A stretch of 64,000 nucleotides of DNA, taken from positions 21,739,366 to 21,803,365 of the forward strand of contig NC_088777.1 of assembly GCF_954871325.1 (NCBI RefSeq), read 5' to 3'. A program made the translations under genes and the position numbers. Source of the stretch: Gordionus sp. m RMFG-2023. Taxonomy: Eukaryota > Nematomorpha > Gordioida > Chordodea > Parachordodidae. The notes below the pieces were generated by a model. It did not search any database. It saw only the letters and a program-made list of their open reading frames with translations, and was not told the DNA's origin. Below, in pieces: positions 10,101-25,100 of this stretch. The stretch's first letter is position 1. The number at the start of each line of letters is the position of its first letter.

Positions 10101-13100
10101 GTGATGTTGATGCTTCATCATAATCATCTAGAAATATACGGTCTTTTATGAGTGTAGGATGAATTAGGAAAGTGGTAGTTGGTATTGATCATTTAGAATA
10201 TACATTTTTTTATGAGTTTGGGATAAGTTAGGAAAGTTATAAATGGTAGTTGGCATCGACTTATGCATATCATCTAATTTTATATCATTTAGCATTTTTA
10301 AGATTGTTTTATATATATCGTTTTCTTCTTTTATTAAAAACTTAAGTCTTTTGAAATTCGGATCTAGAATTAAGCCTACCTTGCTGCATAATAATCTTTT
10401 AAAATAAATCTTGTTCTGTATTTTAAGGTTTTAATTATTATTGTATCACGTTCAGAAGGTTAACAAGAATTTATTAATTTTTGTTTCCATAGACAAATTT
10501 CATTTATTGTGGGACGGGAATCTGCTCTCAGATTGTCCGAGCATTCTTATATTAATAAAAATTTATCTAACTCACGTATGATGCTGATATCAATTTTGGC
10601 TAATCCATTTAATTCTTGCTTGCTAAACAAGTACACCTGTATTTCAGAATATGATTTTAAGAAACTCTGTATCATGATATATACAGAGTTCCATCTTGTT
10701 ATTCTCGCTATTACATATTGTTTAAGGGTGTGGCTTAGTTTGCTAATAGCTGTGTTTGAAATATTGTACCATTTTTTTGCACCATTTATATTTAAGGCTA
10801 TTTCAGTTAAACAATTGTCAAAAATTTAATGCATAATATTATTTAGTATATGGCATATACATACTAGCGTTTCGTCATCTTTGAATGCACTTATAAGATT
10901 TGCTCCGTTATCACTCACAACTATAATTTATTTAAGTAATATTCTATTTCTGTATATTCTCCTAATTGAATTGACTACACTTTTAATTTTAACGTTTTTT
11001 TCATCCATTGCCCTTGTGGCTAAAACTAATGTTTTTAATTAAAATTCTTAATGATAATATGTCCTATAATGGTTAAAAAACTTAGATTTTTATAGTCATC
11101 CGTCCAAATATCAGTGATTATGGACAACGATCATGCTTTTAATCTTAAATTTTATTTCATGGTATATTTTTGGCCCTATAGTATTCATGAGAGTTTTCCG
11201 GTTCACAACTTTTATATTTTGTTATCCATATGTAACACCAACATTTATCTCTTGGCCTAGCTTGTAAAATCCCTCACTTTCTGTTGCATTTAAAGATTAA
11301 AGATCTTTACAAATAAAATATAACTGACTTTTCTGTAAAAAGTTTAAGCAAAATTTAGAATAAAGTCTCGCGATAAAAAACACTTAAACATAAAAAGAAA
11401 ATAGAACTAATAAAATGATACCGGATGTTAATTATAAAATGCTGAAGATTTTTTAGTTTTTATTCTTTATTAAAAAAGAACTAAATTGAATAAGAAAATA
11501 TATAATATAATTATAAAATTGCAAATTTATATTTATAAAAAACAATTTGCCCGGGGAAAATTTTGAAAAGGCATATCACGCCCAGTCACGCCTTGGAATT
11601 TAAAATTTATTCACACTAACGCCGTGACCTACCGTGACACGATGGGTCACGCCTAATTTCACGGCCCGCTCCCACCTCTAGATTGGACTATCTAGAAACT
11701 ATTCTAGGTTCAAAATATTTCCCAAACATATTAGCACCTTTACTTTTTCATTACATTTACCAACTTAAATGATTTTTCTTTTATTTAAAAATTATAAAAA
11801 ATTAATTAAAATTTTTAAAACTATCTAATTAGTTTAACATTATAAATTTTATTATTAAATTTATAAATATCTAATTTAACTATGCGAGAAAAAATTTACA
11901 ATATATTTTTATTTAATATTTTACATATAATTTTTAATATATATTTTTAAACCATGTTATCATTTAAAATTAAAAATTCTTATTTTTTTTTTAATATTTC
12001 ATTTTCATATCGCATATAATTTTATTTATAAATTGAAACCATTTTTTAAATAAAATTATTTGCAATAAGAAAAAAATTAAAAAAAAAAATTTTTTTAATA
12101 AAATTTACTAAAAATTTTTTTAGAAAGTTTTTTTTTAATTAAAATTTTTTTTTCGGACGTCATGGGGGGGGGCTTCAACCCCCCCTGCCCCCTTCTTTAC
12201 GCAACTTGTACTAATTGATGTTTCTTGAAAGAGTACCACAATTAATCTTAATCCTCTTTCGCCTTAACAATCACATAAATGTCTTGATATTCTTGGTCGA
12301 TATTATCTCTTAGTTTACTTGTAAAATAATAATATTAGCGAGCCAAATCCTCATTTTTGTGAAAAATATTGAATAAAATTGTTGTGTAATTAAATAATTT
12401 ATATTAATGCATTTCAATACAATAATATCGGCTGTCATATTTTAGGCCATTATGGTATTTCTTCAAAAGCACTCAAAATAGGCTTTTCTACATCCAAAAA
12501 TTCTGTAAAAGTTTTATGTCAAAGTCTATATCTCGTCGAATATGCTTTTATAGTTTCTTTCTTCTTGTAGCACAGGAAGTCCTGGAAATCATTCTATTGA
12601 TCAAATTCCTTCTCTTTGGATATTTAAACTTTTTATACACTAGTAATTTTGCTTAAATATAGTTACTAGAAAAAAGAAATAGAATTTTTTTTGGTTAAAA
12701 AATTTTCTTATATACATCAGTGTTTAAGGTTTAAAAAATATAAGCAGATAATACTTTAAATTTTCATGGGATAAAATTTTAATACACAAGTAAAAATATT
12801 TCGATTAATTTTAAATTTTTTGCTCATATTAAAATTAAATACAATTTATTTGAAATAAAATACTTTGATATTCACAAAAACCTTTTATATTTTTTCAAAA
12901 TTTTTTGCTAAGTCTTCGCTGACTACCTGTTTGCCAAGTCCTATTGCAGTGCATCCCCTGCTATTCTGTTTATGCCACTGAATTTATGTAAATTTTTAAA
13001 CCAACTATTTATTATTTCCTTGGTATCATTAATATTATATACAAGTATTAAATTTATTTATCTTTATCCTTTAGTTACTAGACACTTTTGGTAATAACCT

Positions 13101-16100
13101 TGCAGATACAAATATATACCCAAAAAAGACCTTGTTTCATAGAAAAATGGCTTATTCAAACAATATTTATGACTCAAATTCAAACAATGGCAATATGGAT
13201 AATAAAAATTCTGAATCGGAAGAAGAATGGGATAGACATTGTAGCCTTCGTGATGATGTTGACAAACAAGACAGAATTAAGGAAAGATTATTTGAAACAG
13301 ATAAAGAAATAACTTGGGAAAAGGGTGGTTCCGGTTTAGTTTGGTACACTGATGCAGCTTATTGGGATGCACTAGAAGGCAAAGGAAATGGTAATAAAAT
13401 TATATTTCTTAATTTAATCTAAGATTAAATCGGAAATTTTCATGTAGTTAAAAATTGAGTGGATAAAAACAAATAAATATTTTTAGATTTTATTAATTTT
13501 CTATCATGAATGACATTAGTGACGTCAGTAGTTTTGTTGAAGTCGTTCCTGGTTAACAAACAAGATTCAATTTGTTTCTCAAACAAAGATATAGGAACTA
13601 AATGCATACCTTATTTTTTCAAAAGTGAAATGATGAAGAATAAAATATATTAAACAAAATTTTAACAACTGATCAAATCCTCAAAAATTTTAACTCTACC
13701 TACATATTGCAGATTTATACATTCGGAAAAAGATTTTTAATTGTTGTTAAATGTTACTAATTACATCAAAAAGATTTAGCTACCTCCGTTATATTCCTAA
13801 ATAATTAGTTACATTGTAAATTATTTATAATACGTGAAATGACTGATTAGTTATTTGACTTTATCATATTATATCTCATTCATTATTTTCATATGATGAT
13901 TTCGGGCTCTTCCATGTCAAATCAATCAAAGACACATTTTCAGCCGACCCCTTTTAAATTGTTAAAATTTTTTGGAATTGTTTAGATAGTTAAAAATGAG
14001 AAAGCCGTTTATTTTATCTCATTTAGACACCTGATTCTCGAGAGATAGGGCCTCAAAGGTGCAAAAAATACTTTCGAATCTGTAAAAATTTTTAAATGCT
14101 TATATCTTAGAAACTATTAATAGTAAAATTAAATGTAATGTATTAAATTGTAAATAAAATCTCTAAAAGTCTATCATAAAAAAATTGGCACTAATTTGAG
14201 TCTCTAACTTCCGGTTTACCTATATTGAATTACCCTTGTTTTTAAGCAATAGAGTTAGTTTTTGAAATTTTTTTTGCCTTTCATTTAGACAACGTTTATA
14301 AATATATATACATGTGAAAACTTTGCCGACGCTATTGGCTCTTCCGAAATATGCATTTTTATCAAAAATAGAAATTTTTATTTGCATAGAATAGATGGCG
14401 TTATATGAAATTACAAATTATGGTTAAAATTTTGTTGCTAAATTAATTTTATTTCGCTTCACGGTACATAATAATATCATAATCAATGATATATAATAAT
14501 ACCTAGACCGATGATTTATACATAATAATGTATTTTAAAGCGTCGTTGAATGCAAATCAGCTGGAGACCACATGACATTCCATTTTATCCAGTATACTTT
14601 AAATTATTTGAATTTGGTCTGCTTAATACATATTTTCTTGTAATAATTGTGAGGTAGTATATACTACCTTACTCATACATTAAAATTTAAAAATTTTTAT
14701 ATATACTATACATAACCAAAATGTCATTATAATAGCAGCCTCAGCTGTTTTTCATGGATGTACACTTTTTGTGAATACACGTCAGTCTAGGTATTATTAT
14801 ATCTCTTTGATCATAATATATAAAAATAATAATAACATTAAATAAATACATAACAATTATCATAATTTCTACCAGGAAAAGAATCATGTGAGGTTTAAGT
14901 TCCTTAAAATTGTTTTTATTATACCATATAATTGCTGCAATTGATATCTCCATTTTAATTACTTTTTTAAATTTTATGAATTTATTATAGTATTCGAAGA
15001 ACGTTGTCCTGACGATTGGGATATTGATATGTCTGTTTACGATAATCCAAGTATAGATTTTTTTAAAACATTTAAGTGTCACGAATTTCGATTATTATAT
15101 TATATAATATAGATTTTGTTATCCAATATCTCAAACAACGATTTTTATTAATTTTTGATTGGATATAAAATAATAGATTTTTTTTGTATTTATTGTTCAA
15201 GTACAAAATATACATCATTAAATTACAGAGTCGGTAATCTAGATAAAAAAATGTCGTATCTGTATCTAGGTACACTTTTATAAAAAAGCATATGTATCTG
15301 GATCCTATTTTAGAGGTATCTATATCTGTTTTTAAATATTTTTAAGATACATTTTGATTTTTTATCTTAAAAATAAAAATAATTGAATGCAAAATTATTT
15401 TATTCCATATGAGCAAATATTTTCAATAAATATATATTAAAAAATATTAAAACTTATATATAAAAAGAATATATAAATTCATTTAATAATTTTTTCCCCA
15501 TTTAAATTTATAGATATCAGTTCAAGATTGTGAAGAATATTTTTTAAAAAGGAATATATAAATCCTTGCTTAGTAACGCCCATTGTTAAAAACAATCCAT
15601 TGATGTACTAAATTATTTAAATTATCTTAAGCAAATAAATTTATTTAGAATTCTTAAAAATAATTTTATTGATATTCCGCAAACTTTTACTGAATAAATT
15701 ATAAGTTTAATGTAATTTTTTTAATATGCTAGTTTTAAATGAGAATTTTCTCGAAAGAATGATAAAAATAGTGGTATTTTTTTTATATGGTGTTCGAATT
15801 GAATGAGGACAAAATATAAAAATGTTGCTTACGTATTTTATGCTTTCATAATAAGAGCTTCTCTTCGACAACAGGGAACCCTGTATATAAGTATAATAAA
15901 AAAATTGTTTTTGTATCTAGATTCATTTGCAAAGTTTCTTTAAACAAATCTGTTAAGTTATAATGAATAAAGAGAATAAAATCAATTTCTTAGTCTTACT
16001 TTTTATAGTAGGAATTATTTTTTTCTTATTGGCCCTTGATCAAATTTCATATTTTATAATCTAGGAAAAATTTTATTCACCTTATTTATAAATTTACAAT

Positions 16101-19100
16101 AATTTCTATAATTTTTTAAAATTTATTCACAATAATTTTTTCATTTTCGACTATAAAAGTCAAAAGTGACGTTTATTTTTTCGTATAAAATTTGAAACAT
16201 TACAAGTAAAAAAATAATAATATGATTTCTCATCAGTATGTGTTGATATAAATAATATAGTATAGTATTACATTTATTGAAAACATTTGAATAGTGTTGT
16301 TAATCGACTGAGTCGATGAGTTATGAACTCGGGTCATGAACTCAAGTGAGTCGTAAACTTAAGTCGACTAGAGGACGAATATTTCAGATTTATTATTATT
16401 AATTAAGATATTTGTTCTGTTTTTTTCATTTTTTTACTTTAGACTTTTAACTTGAGTCGTGAATAAGAAATATATAATTGAGTCGACTAGAGGACGAATA
16501 GTTCTATAAACTAGAGTCGACTAGAGGACGAATATTCTATAAACTTGAGTCGACTAGAGGACGAGTATTTCAAATTAGATACTATTAATTAAGATATTTT
16601 TTCTGCTTTTACATTTTTTACTTTAGACTTTTAACTTGAGTCGACTAGAGGACGAATATTTTAAATTTATTATTATTATACCTCAAACGAATTAGTTGTT
16701 ATTCGATATTCGACTCGATTCGATTCATATTTTACGAATACGAATAACACAACTATTCGAATCGAATTCGAATAAGGAAGATATATTATTCGTCAAATAA
16801 TTTTTTATCTATTATTCGATCGAATTATTCGAGATTATTCGATTAAAATAATAATATTGAAAAATAATCATATATTATTAGTAGGAATTATTTGCAATTA
16901 TTCCTATTTATTAAAATTTCCTGGTGGAATAATGAAGAAACATTTTATATTTCTAAATTTGTTGTTAACGGCTGTTTTTATTCGAATAACTTCATAATAT
17001 AAAATTAACTTCCGAAAATTGTTTTATGATGAACGAAGAAAGTATTTATTTTTATATGCAATTTATAACACATATACAATTATAATAAACTAGTAGCCAT
17101 CCCATCAAGAATGACGGGCGAACCAGATATTTCACCCTCGTTTGATGATGGAGAAATCATATATTTTACTTTTTGCAAAAACTTTTTGTTTAAAAAATTT
17201 GTTGTTGGTATATTTGTCTTCTACATGATATGAATATTATATTGATTTTACTACATTATATATAAAAATACTATATATATATATGCTTCTATATTATCTT
17301 ACTATTAAAATTTGTTTGTCTTTTATCCAGTTATATTTTACAAAATAAATTTAATATTCTATCTTTTTTAATTTATGGTTATATAAAATTTTCTAATTGA
17401 ATTGAATCGAATAATCATTTTATTATTCTTACGAATATGAATAATAAATTATTCGATTTAAACGAATACGAATAATTTTATTATTTGATTCGATTCGTAT
17501 TTTTGTAGGTATAATTATTATCAAGATATTTGTTATGTTTTTACATTTTTTTTACTTTAACTTCTAACTTGAGTCGTGAATAAGAATTATATTATGAGTC
17601 GACTAGTAGACGAATATTTCTATGAGCTTGATTCGACTAGAGGACGAATAGTTTTATGATCTTGAGTCGACTAGAGAAGAATATTTCAAATTAGTTATTA
17701 TTAGCTAAGATATTTGTTGTTTTTTACATTTTTACTCGAGACTTTTAACTTGAGTCGTGAATAATTATATAATTGAGTCGACTAGAGGACGAATAATTCA
17801 AATTAGTTATTATTAATTAAGATATTTGTTCTCTTTTTTACATTTTTTTACTTTAGACTTCCTACTTGAGTCGCGAATACCAACTATATACTTCATTATC
17901 TTATTCCTCATTTTATTTGATCAAATAAATTTTTATTTATATTTTTTTTTGAATACTATTCTCAAATAATAAAATATTTTGCAGGTATCTGAATATTTTG
18001 AGACTAAGCCTCTAAATTTCGATACTATATGTCTAGACCTTTGCTCCTTCTATGAACAAAATTTTCAAGCTTGCGTAATATTTCTGGATAAAATACTGAG
18101 TTAGCCATTTTTAAAAATCGGCTCAAAACGAGCCTTTAACTACACTACATATTACATATTTTATTTTTTTTATTCTAAACAGATATTTAGTATATTACAA
18201 ATTGATACTATAAAAAATTTGTGTAAATAATTTTGAGAATATACTATATTAATTGTATTTATAAAAAAAATAAAACTTATATTTTAATTAATAAAAAATA
18301 TAACATATATTATATAATAATGTATTTATTACCTATTATCCTTTGCGTATTTATTCCATGGCAGGAAAACTATAATTATATTATGTAATAGATATTATGA
18401 GTGTTAGCTAGTGATAACTTTCACCCAACAGTATATTAATCTAACTATATATAATCATTATAACCATATCTAATTAACGAATATAATAATTCATGTTGTA
18501 TAAATTTGTAAAAAAAAATTTACGGCCCGGCCCGGATATTTAAAAAAAAATTTACAGGCACGACCCGGGTATATTTTAAAAATTTAAAATACTGCCCGAG
18601 CCGGGCTTAGGGCCGGGCCTGCAGGTCTCTGATAATTAGTAAAAATTATCCAAATATCATATTTTTACCACCTTATTCGCCACTATTAAATTCGATTGAA
18701 AAATTTTTCGGAGTTATTAAAAATCAATACCGATCGAATTCTCCTAAACCCATTAACCGAATAGAAGTTATTGCAATTGTTAAGAGTATTTTGAGCAGTT
18801 ATTTTACATTAAATTTTTCAAATTTTTATTCTCACACCATAAAGTTAATTGAAGATGGAATTCTTCGCTTTTTTATATGATTAATTTATAATTGATTTGT
18901 TATATTTTATTTATATTAATAAATAATAAATGGTTTTTTTTTATTTTGGTGTCTCGAATTGATCATAAAATAAATCTAAACAAATAAGAATTATCTGAAA
19001 ACCCTAAATTCGAATTTTCACTCATTTATTAAGAAATTATTCAAATTTCTTATCCTGATTTTTATTCTTTAGATAACGAAAAGTAAAAATTAATATATTG

Positions 19101-22100
19101 TAGTACTTCAAATTTAATTTAAAAATATTTATAAGTATTTTTTAAAAAAAGTTATGTAAAAATCTTGAAAATTTTTTTAAAAATTCTCATTCATAACTTT
19201 GAGTTTAGTCTTCATTATAGTTTAAAAACTTTTATTATTACATTTTTTTTAAAATTATATCAAAAATATATTTTTTTAAATTTTATCAAAATGTTTTTTA
19301 CAATAATTATGGAAAGTTATTTAACTATATAAAGAATGTTTTTTCACATTATGGAAATGAAATGTGTTACAATCATATTATTATTGTATTACATTTTTTT
19401 AAAAAGAATTTTAAATATAAAAATAAACAAAAATATATAACTTAATTAATTGTGTTGTGAAGTGATACGTTAAAAAAAATTTGTTTGTATTTATTTTTCT
19501 ATCTTTTATTTAATTTTATATTTGATATGTTAATTTTCATATAATTTTATTTGATAGATTATAATAAAGAAGTTCAACAATTTAAAAAAAAAAAATAGTA
19601 ACAATTTAAATTTTTCTTTAATTCATATTAGAAATTATTATCTTCTTTTTGTAATTTTTAAATCAAAATATAAATCATTTTTTTGGCGTTTTAAAATAAT
19701 TTCCGTTTAAAAAAAAGAGGATTAAAAACAACAGACCGGTCAGGAAACTTTCTTGTGGCAGCATGCCCAGTTTTAATAATAAATTAGTATCGTTATGCCC
19801 CATCATATATAAGAATTTGGTACGAACTTTCTGGCCAATTTGTTTAATTTCATCGCTATTTTTTAAACACGTATACTGTTTTTTTTCTCTAATGTTAAAA
19901 ATGTATCTTGCACAAGTACATTTGATATTTTTTAAATATTTTAATAGTTATATTAATGACTAAATAAAATAATTACAAGAACTATAAAAATACTAAATTT
20001 ATATATAGATTAGGAGGAGTGCTACGGTAAATTAACCCGCCATCTCAAAGTTTTCATTATTATCACAAGTCTATCTTTCCTATATAAAATTCAAATAATG
20101 GTTGAAATATAATTTTAATATATTCAGATACCTGCAAAATATTTTATTATTTGAGAATATAGTATTCAATCAAAAAATGTAAATAAGAATTTATTTGATC
20201 AAATAAAATGAGGATTGAGGAATAAGATAATGAAGTATATAATTGGTATTCACGACTCAAGTTGGAATTCTAAATAGAAATTAACTTATTTGAAATATTA
20301 GTCCTCTAGTCGACTCAAGTTCATAGAACTATTCGTCCTCTAGTCGACTCAATTATATAATTCTTATTCACGACTCAAGTTAGAAGTCTAAAGTAAAAAA
20401 ATGTTAAAAAAAACAAATATCTTAACTAATAATAACTAATTTGAAATATTCGTCCTCTAGTCGACTCAAATTTATAAAACTATTCGTCCTCTAGTTGAAT
20501 CAAGTTCATAGAGATATTCGTCCTCTAGTCGACTCAAATATAATTCTTATTCACGACTCAAATTAGAAGTCTAAAGTAAAAAACAGAACAAATTAATTAA
20601 TTAATAATAATAAATCTGAAATATTCGTCCTCTAGTCGACTCAAGTATATAATACTTATTCACGACTGATGTTAAAAATCTAAAGTAAAAAAATATAAAA
20701 AACAACGAATATCTTAACTAATAATAACTAATTTGAAATATTCGTCCTCTAGTCGACTCAATTATGTAAAACTATTCGTCCTCTAGTCGACTCAGTTTTA
20801 TAATTCTTATTTACGACTCAAGTTAGAAATCTAAAGTAAAAAACAGAACAAATGTCTTAATTAATAATAATAAATCTGAAACTAGAGGACACGAATATTT
20901 TGTGAACTTGAGTTCATGACTCGAGAGTCGGAGTTGGATGAACTCAACTTTTTAGCAACACTACATTTGAATAATAAAGAAAAATAACAAAAAAAGTAAA
21001 TGGATCGATTGAAACACATTAGCGATAATAAACACATTCATAATAAATAACACATTCATAACAAATATAATGATATATTTTGTACTTTAACAATAATTAC
21101 AAAATCGATATTTGTTATTATTTAATATTCAATCAAAATTAAAAAAGTTGATTGACGTATTGGATAAACAAAATCTATATTATATAATAATCGAAATTCC
21201 GTTATGCTTAAATTAATTAATTTTTTTCCTATTGGCCTGTGATTCAATTTAATTTCATATTTTATAATCTAGGAATATTTTATTCTCTTTATTCATAAAT
21301 TCACAATAATTTCTATAAGTTTCAAAATATTCACAATAAATACAAAAAATCTTTTTTTGTTATTTTATATCCAATCAAAAATTAATAAAAATATTGATTG
21401 ACATATTGGATAAACGAAATCAATATTATACATATAATAATATAATAAATGAAATTTGGTTACATGCCACCCCTTTATGGGCCAGCATGCACATATGAAT
21501 ATATTATTAACAAATATTTTTTATAAAAATATATGCTAAGTTATAAAAGGGTTAAGAAAAGTTTTTAAAAAAATTTTCGTTATGGTTTCCATTCCAGGTG
21601 ATATATATTTTACCCTATATGGAATATCTATTGAAGTAACAAATCCTCCCATAGCATGTCGGTTCTATTTATTATGAGCGTGATTGATACCATCGGAGTG
21701 GTTACTCCCATTCCTTCCTGTTCTCTCACTGAAGGATTTGTCGAGCCACACTCGCTGGTATACGATTAAGATGTTGAAAGTTCTAGCATGTTTACCACAA
21801 ATTCTCGGGCTAGGCCTATATGCGATGGTGGATTATCACCATTCAGGACAATTGAGTATGGTTTTCTTTGTTCTTCCAATTCTTAGGAGGACCATCGCAT
21901 TAAGTCATCACATATTTCTTAGATTAGCACTTTTTCTTCACGGCAATCGGTGCCGCATTTTTTAAAGGTTAAATCTCTATGGTATTCTTAGGAATTATTG
22001 TCAATTGAATATAATGTTATACAAAATCAACAAGCTACGACTGTGTCTGCATTGTAGTAGTGGCACAAAATGACAAATGTATGTTATAACCACAAGTTGT

Positions 22101-25100
22101 AAAATTTTATTACTACAATGTAAATTTACATTAATTTTACTTTACAAAAAAATAAATGAATTAATATCACAAATTATGAGTTGGGAATAATTAGTATCAA
22201 CAATTTGCACTTTAATTATATTAACATATGTGTTCATAATAACATTATTTAATGCGAAATAGAAAGCAAAAAACTTTTACGATCTTAATTATTGATCTTA
22301 TTAACAATAATAATACATTTTAGAAATAATTAACAATTTTTATTATTTATTCCTAATCAGTAACATTTATTAAAATCTTATTAACCGGAATATAATAAAA
22401 TTATAATTTTTCCCATTGCATTCGCGTCAACAATACTATATCAAAACAAAAGCCAATTAAACAAATTAAGTTGGTATTAACACATATTTGTTATTTAACC
22501 CATTTTCAATAAGGGAAAATTAAAATATTAAGTTAAACATTATACACATTTGTTACTTAACATCATTTTCAATAAATAATAATTAAAATATTATATGCAC
22601 CAAAAAATGAACTAATTAAGAATTCACTTAGAAATTTAAAAATTATATAGGCATTATATCTCATGTTGTTTAGCTTGATCGTCATGTCTAACAATTTGGA
22701 CTCTCGTTTTCAAAATTATTCGATTTAATTTAGAGCCCACATGGTCTATTATCGAATAAACGGGCTCAAATTATTTTTCCCATAATAAACTGTTTTTTTC
22801 CCTATCGAATGCATAACATCGGTGTTCTTTGGTTTAAAAAAAATCAAATGGAACGACCCAAAATACCAAAGGCGTTATACCTTCTGAAATGAAGTGATTT
22901 ATTTATGTATAAAAATATATTATATGTTTACAATAAGAAAATATATATCCATATATACTTTTACAAAATCGTTTATCTATTTAATCTATTATAATAATTT
23001 ATAGCCTCTAAATTAACAAAATACAATTTATATTAATATATTACAGTTCTCCCCACTACAAATTGAATCATGATAACGTAATTTCGAAACTCATTTTTTA
23101 AGAGTTGTATTTCCATTATGTTCTGCATTGTCCAAATCCTCAGTCATTGTTATGGGTATTTCTTTAGTTTGTACATGAACATCCCTCAGTTGGTCGGCAT
23201 GCTTGTTTTTAGCAATACCCTCAGATTTAACATCATACAATATCTCACTTTTCGTTGAACCACAGTACCTTCATGCCACCCCCCAGTCCTTTCGTTTTCT
23301 AACCAAACCTTTTGTTTCTCTTCAAATTCACGGGGCTCAACGTTCCTATCTTTATAATATTTTTGTTTCCATAATGCGTTTTCAGTCCTTTCCCTCGTAC
23401 ATAATTTCCATTGATCTAACGTCATCCAGAGCTGCCTTCCAAACATCATTTCGGCATGGAATTTACCCGTAGTTGCATTTGGAGTATTTCGGTTAGTAAT
23501 TACAACATTCGCTAAATTTAATTGGTCCGGAGTCCCACCTCTCCTTCCACACCATAGAAACGCGTCTTTATCTTACGTATATAACACTCAGCCAAATCAT
23601 TCGATTTGGGACAATAAGGGGCCGATCTAAAATGTTTTATGTTGTTTTTAAAAAGAAACGCTTTGAATTTAGCAGTAAACTGAGTACCGTTATCTGAGAC
23701 AATGTAGCGAGGTAACTTAAATCTAGCAAAATAATTACGCAGATTATTTATTACACTCGTCGATTAATATGTGTTAAAATTGCAACTTCAACCCATTTGG
23801 TGAAAACGTGTACGCAAATAAACCAATACCTTTCAAATAAGGGGCCTGTCAAATCAATATATATTCGTTCCCAAGGTCGGGTATAAATTTTCCAATTGTA
23901 TAACGGCACTTCTCTGGCTCCCGGTCTTCTTTCCTGGCAACTCTTGCAGCTTTTAACGAACTCTTCAACATCACGATCAAGATTTGTCCAAAAAACATAG
24001 TAACTACATAATGATTTCATCCCCACTACCCAGGATGTCCTTGATGAATAACAGTCAAAACCTCCTTCTTTAGATTATCGGGAATAATAATTCTATCATT
24101 ATAAAATAATAATCCTTAACGAAATCTTCTCCGTTTTATGGCGATTTCCAGGTTTACCCTGGTAAGCCAGTTTTCCCTCTGGTTTTTCTTTTCCATTTTT
24201 TACGGTCATGAGCATCAATATTTGTAAGATTCATGCTTTTCATATCCTCCGCTATCACATTTGTCCACGTCATCTTGGGCTTCCTCTAGGTTTTGATCTT
24301 CCTACTTCCATCAAGGTGCATCTCTTTACCCAGTCATCTTTTGTCATACGTTCCACATGCCAAAATCATCTTAGTCTATTTCTTCGCATTACCACTCCAA
24401 TCATTTCTATACCCAATCTTTGCAATTTGCTAGTTTTTCTCTCTCTCAAAGAAACCCCATACATCCATCTAATTATTCTCATCTCTGTTCATTCTAATTT
24501 GGCTTCGTGAGTTGTTTTCATTGCCCATGTTTCTCCGCCATAAACTAAACAACTCCTCACACAGCTTACGTAAACTTTCCCCTTTAATTTCAGAGAGACT
24601 TTTTTACTTGTTAGAATAGACGACATCTCTCTGAACTTCTTCCATGCTTGTCTAACCCTTGCAACAACGGCAGAATCTACACCACCATCTGCGCTTAGCA
24701 TATCACCCAAATAACAAAACTTATCCACTTTTTCTAGGGTTAACCCATTGCTAATATTCAGACCACCATTTTCTAGATTATCATTATTATGTATCCCTTT
24801 CATGCATGTTCTACAAATAAAGATCATTCTTCCTAACATCAAAATTCCTTTTTTCCCGCTTATCTATTATGTAGCCATTTCTGGCATCAGGTGCATTGGA
24901 TTGAATTTCTAGCAACTCCTTTCCCACACACACCACAAGGCCACTTACCGGATTTCTCCATCTTTAGATTTTCCCCACCAATCATCACCTTTATCTTTGA
25001 TACATTCATTTTCAGGCCAGTCATCTTCCATTTACTAATTTTATCCCTCATATCTTCCTCACTGTTTGCCATTAATACAGGGTATGACTAAATACTGAAT

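Larger units (their letters stand above)
16292..20963. mobile_element. hAT element with 8-bp TSD CATTTGAA and GAGTCGACTAGAGGACGAAT arrays
   Basis: CATTTGAA occurs exactly at 16284-16291 and 20964-20971. Ends are TAGTGTTGTTAATCGACTGA and, inverted, TAGTGTTGCTAAAAAGTTGA. The arms carry about 9 (left, 16,350-17,800) and about 8 (right, 20,300-20,800) copies of GAGTCGACTAGAGGACGAAT, inverted between arms, with intervening ATTAAGATATTTGTTCTG units. Such arrays probably bind transposase. No hAT transposase is readable inside; the interior holds other insertions. Confidence 0.8.

Noticed and set aside
10509-10829. 106-codon plus-strand frame
   Set aside because: Antisense to a hAT transposase relic whose minus-strand motifs are clear.
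16350-20800. CRISPR-like array reading of the repeated 20-mers
   Set aside because: Spacing is irregular, the copies are inverted between arms, and the arrays lie inside a hAT with a TSD in a eukaryotic context.
21684-21965. 93-codon plus-strand frame in the long inverted-repeat arm
   Set aside because: The inverted arm at 34.2-34.4 kb does not preserve this frame and no domain is visible.
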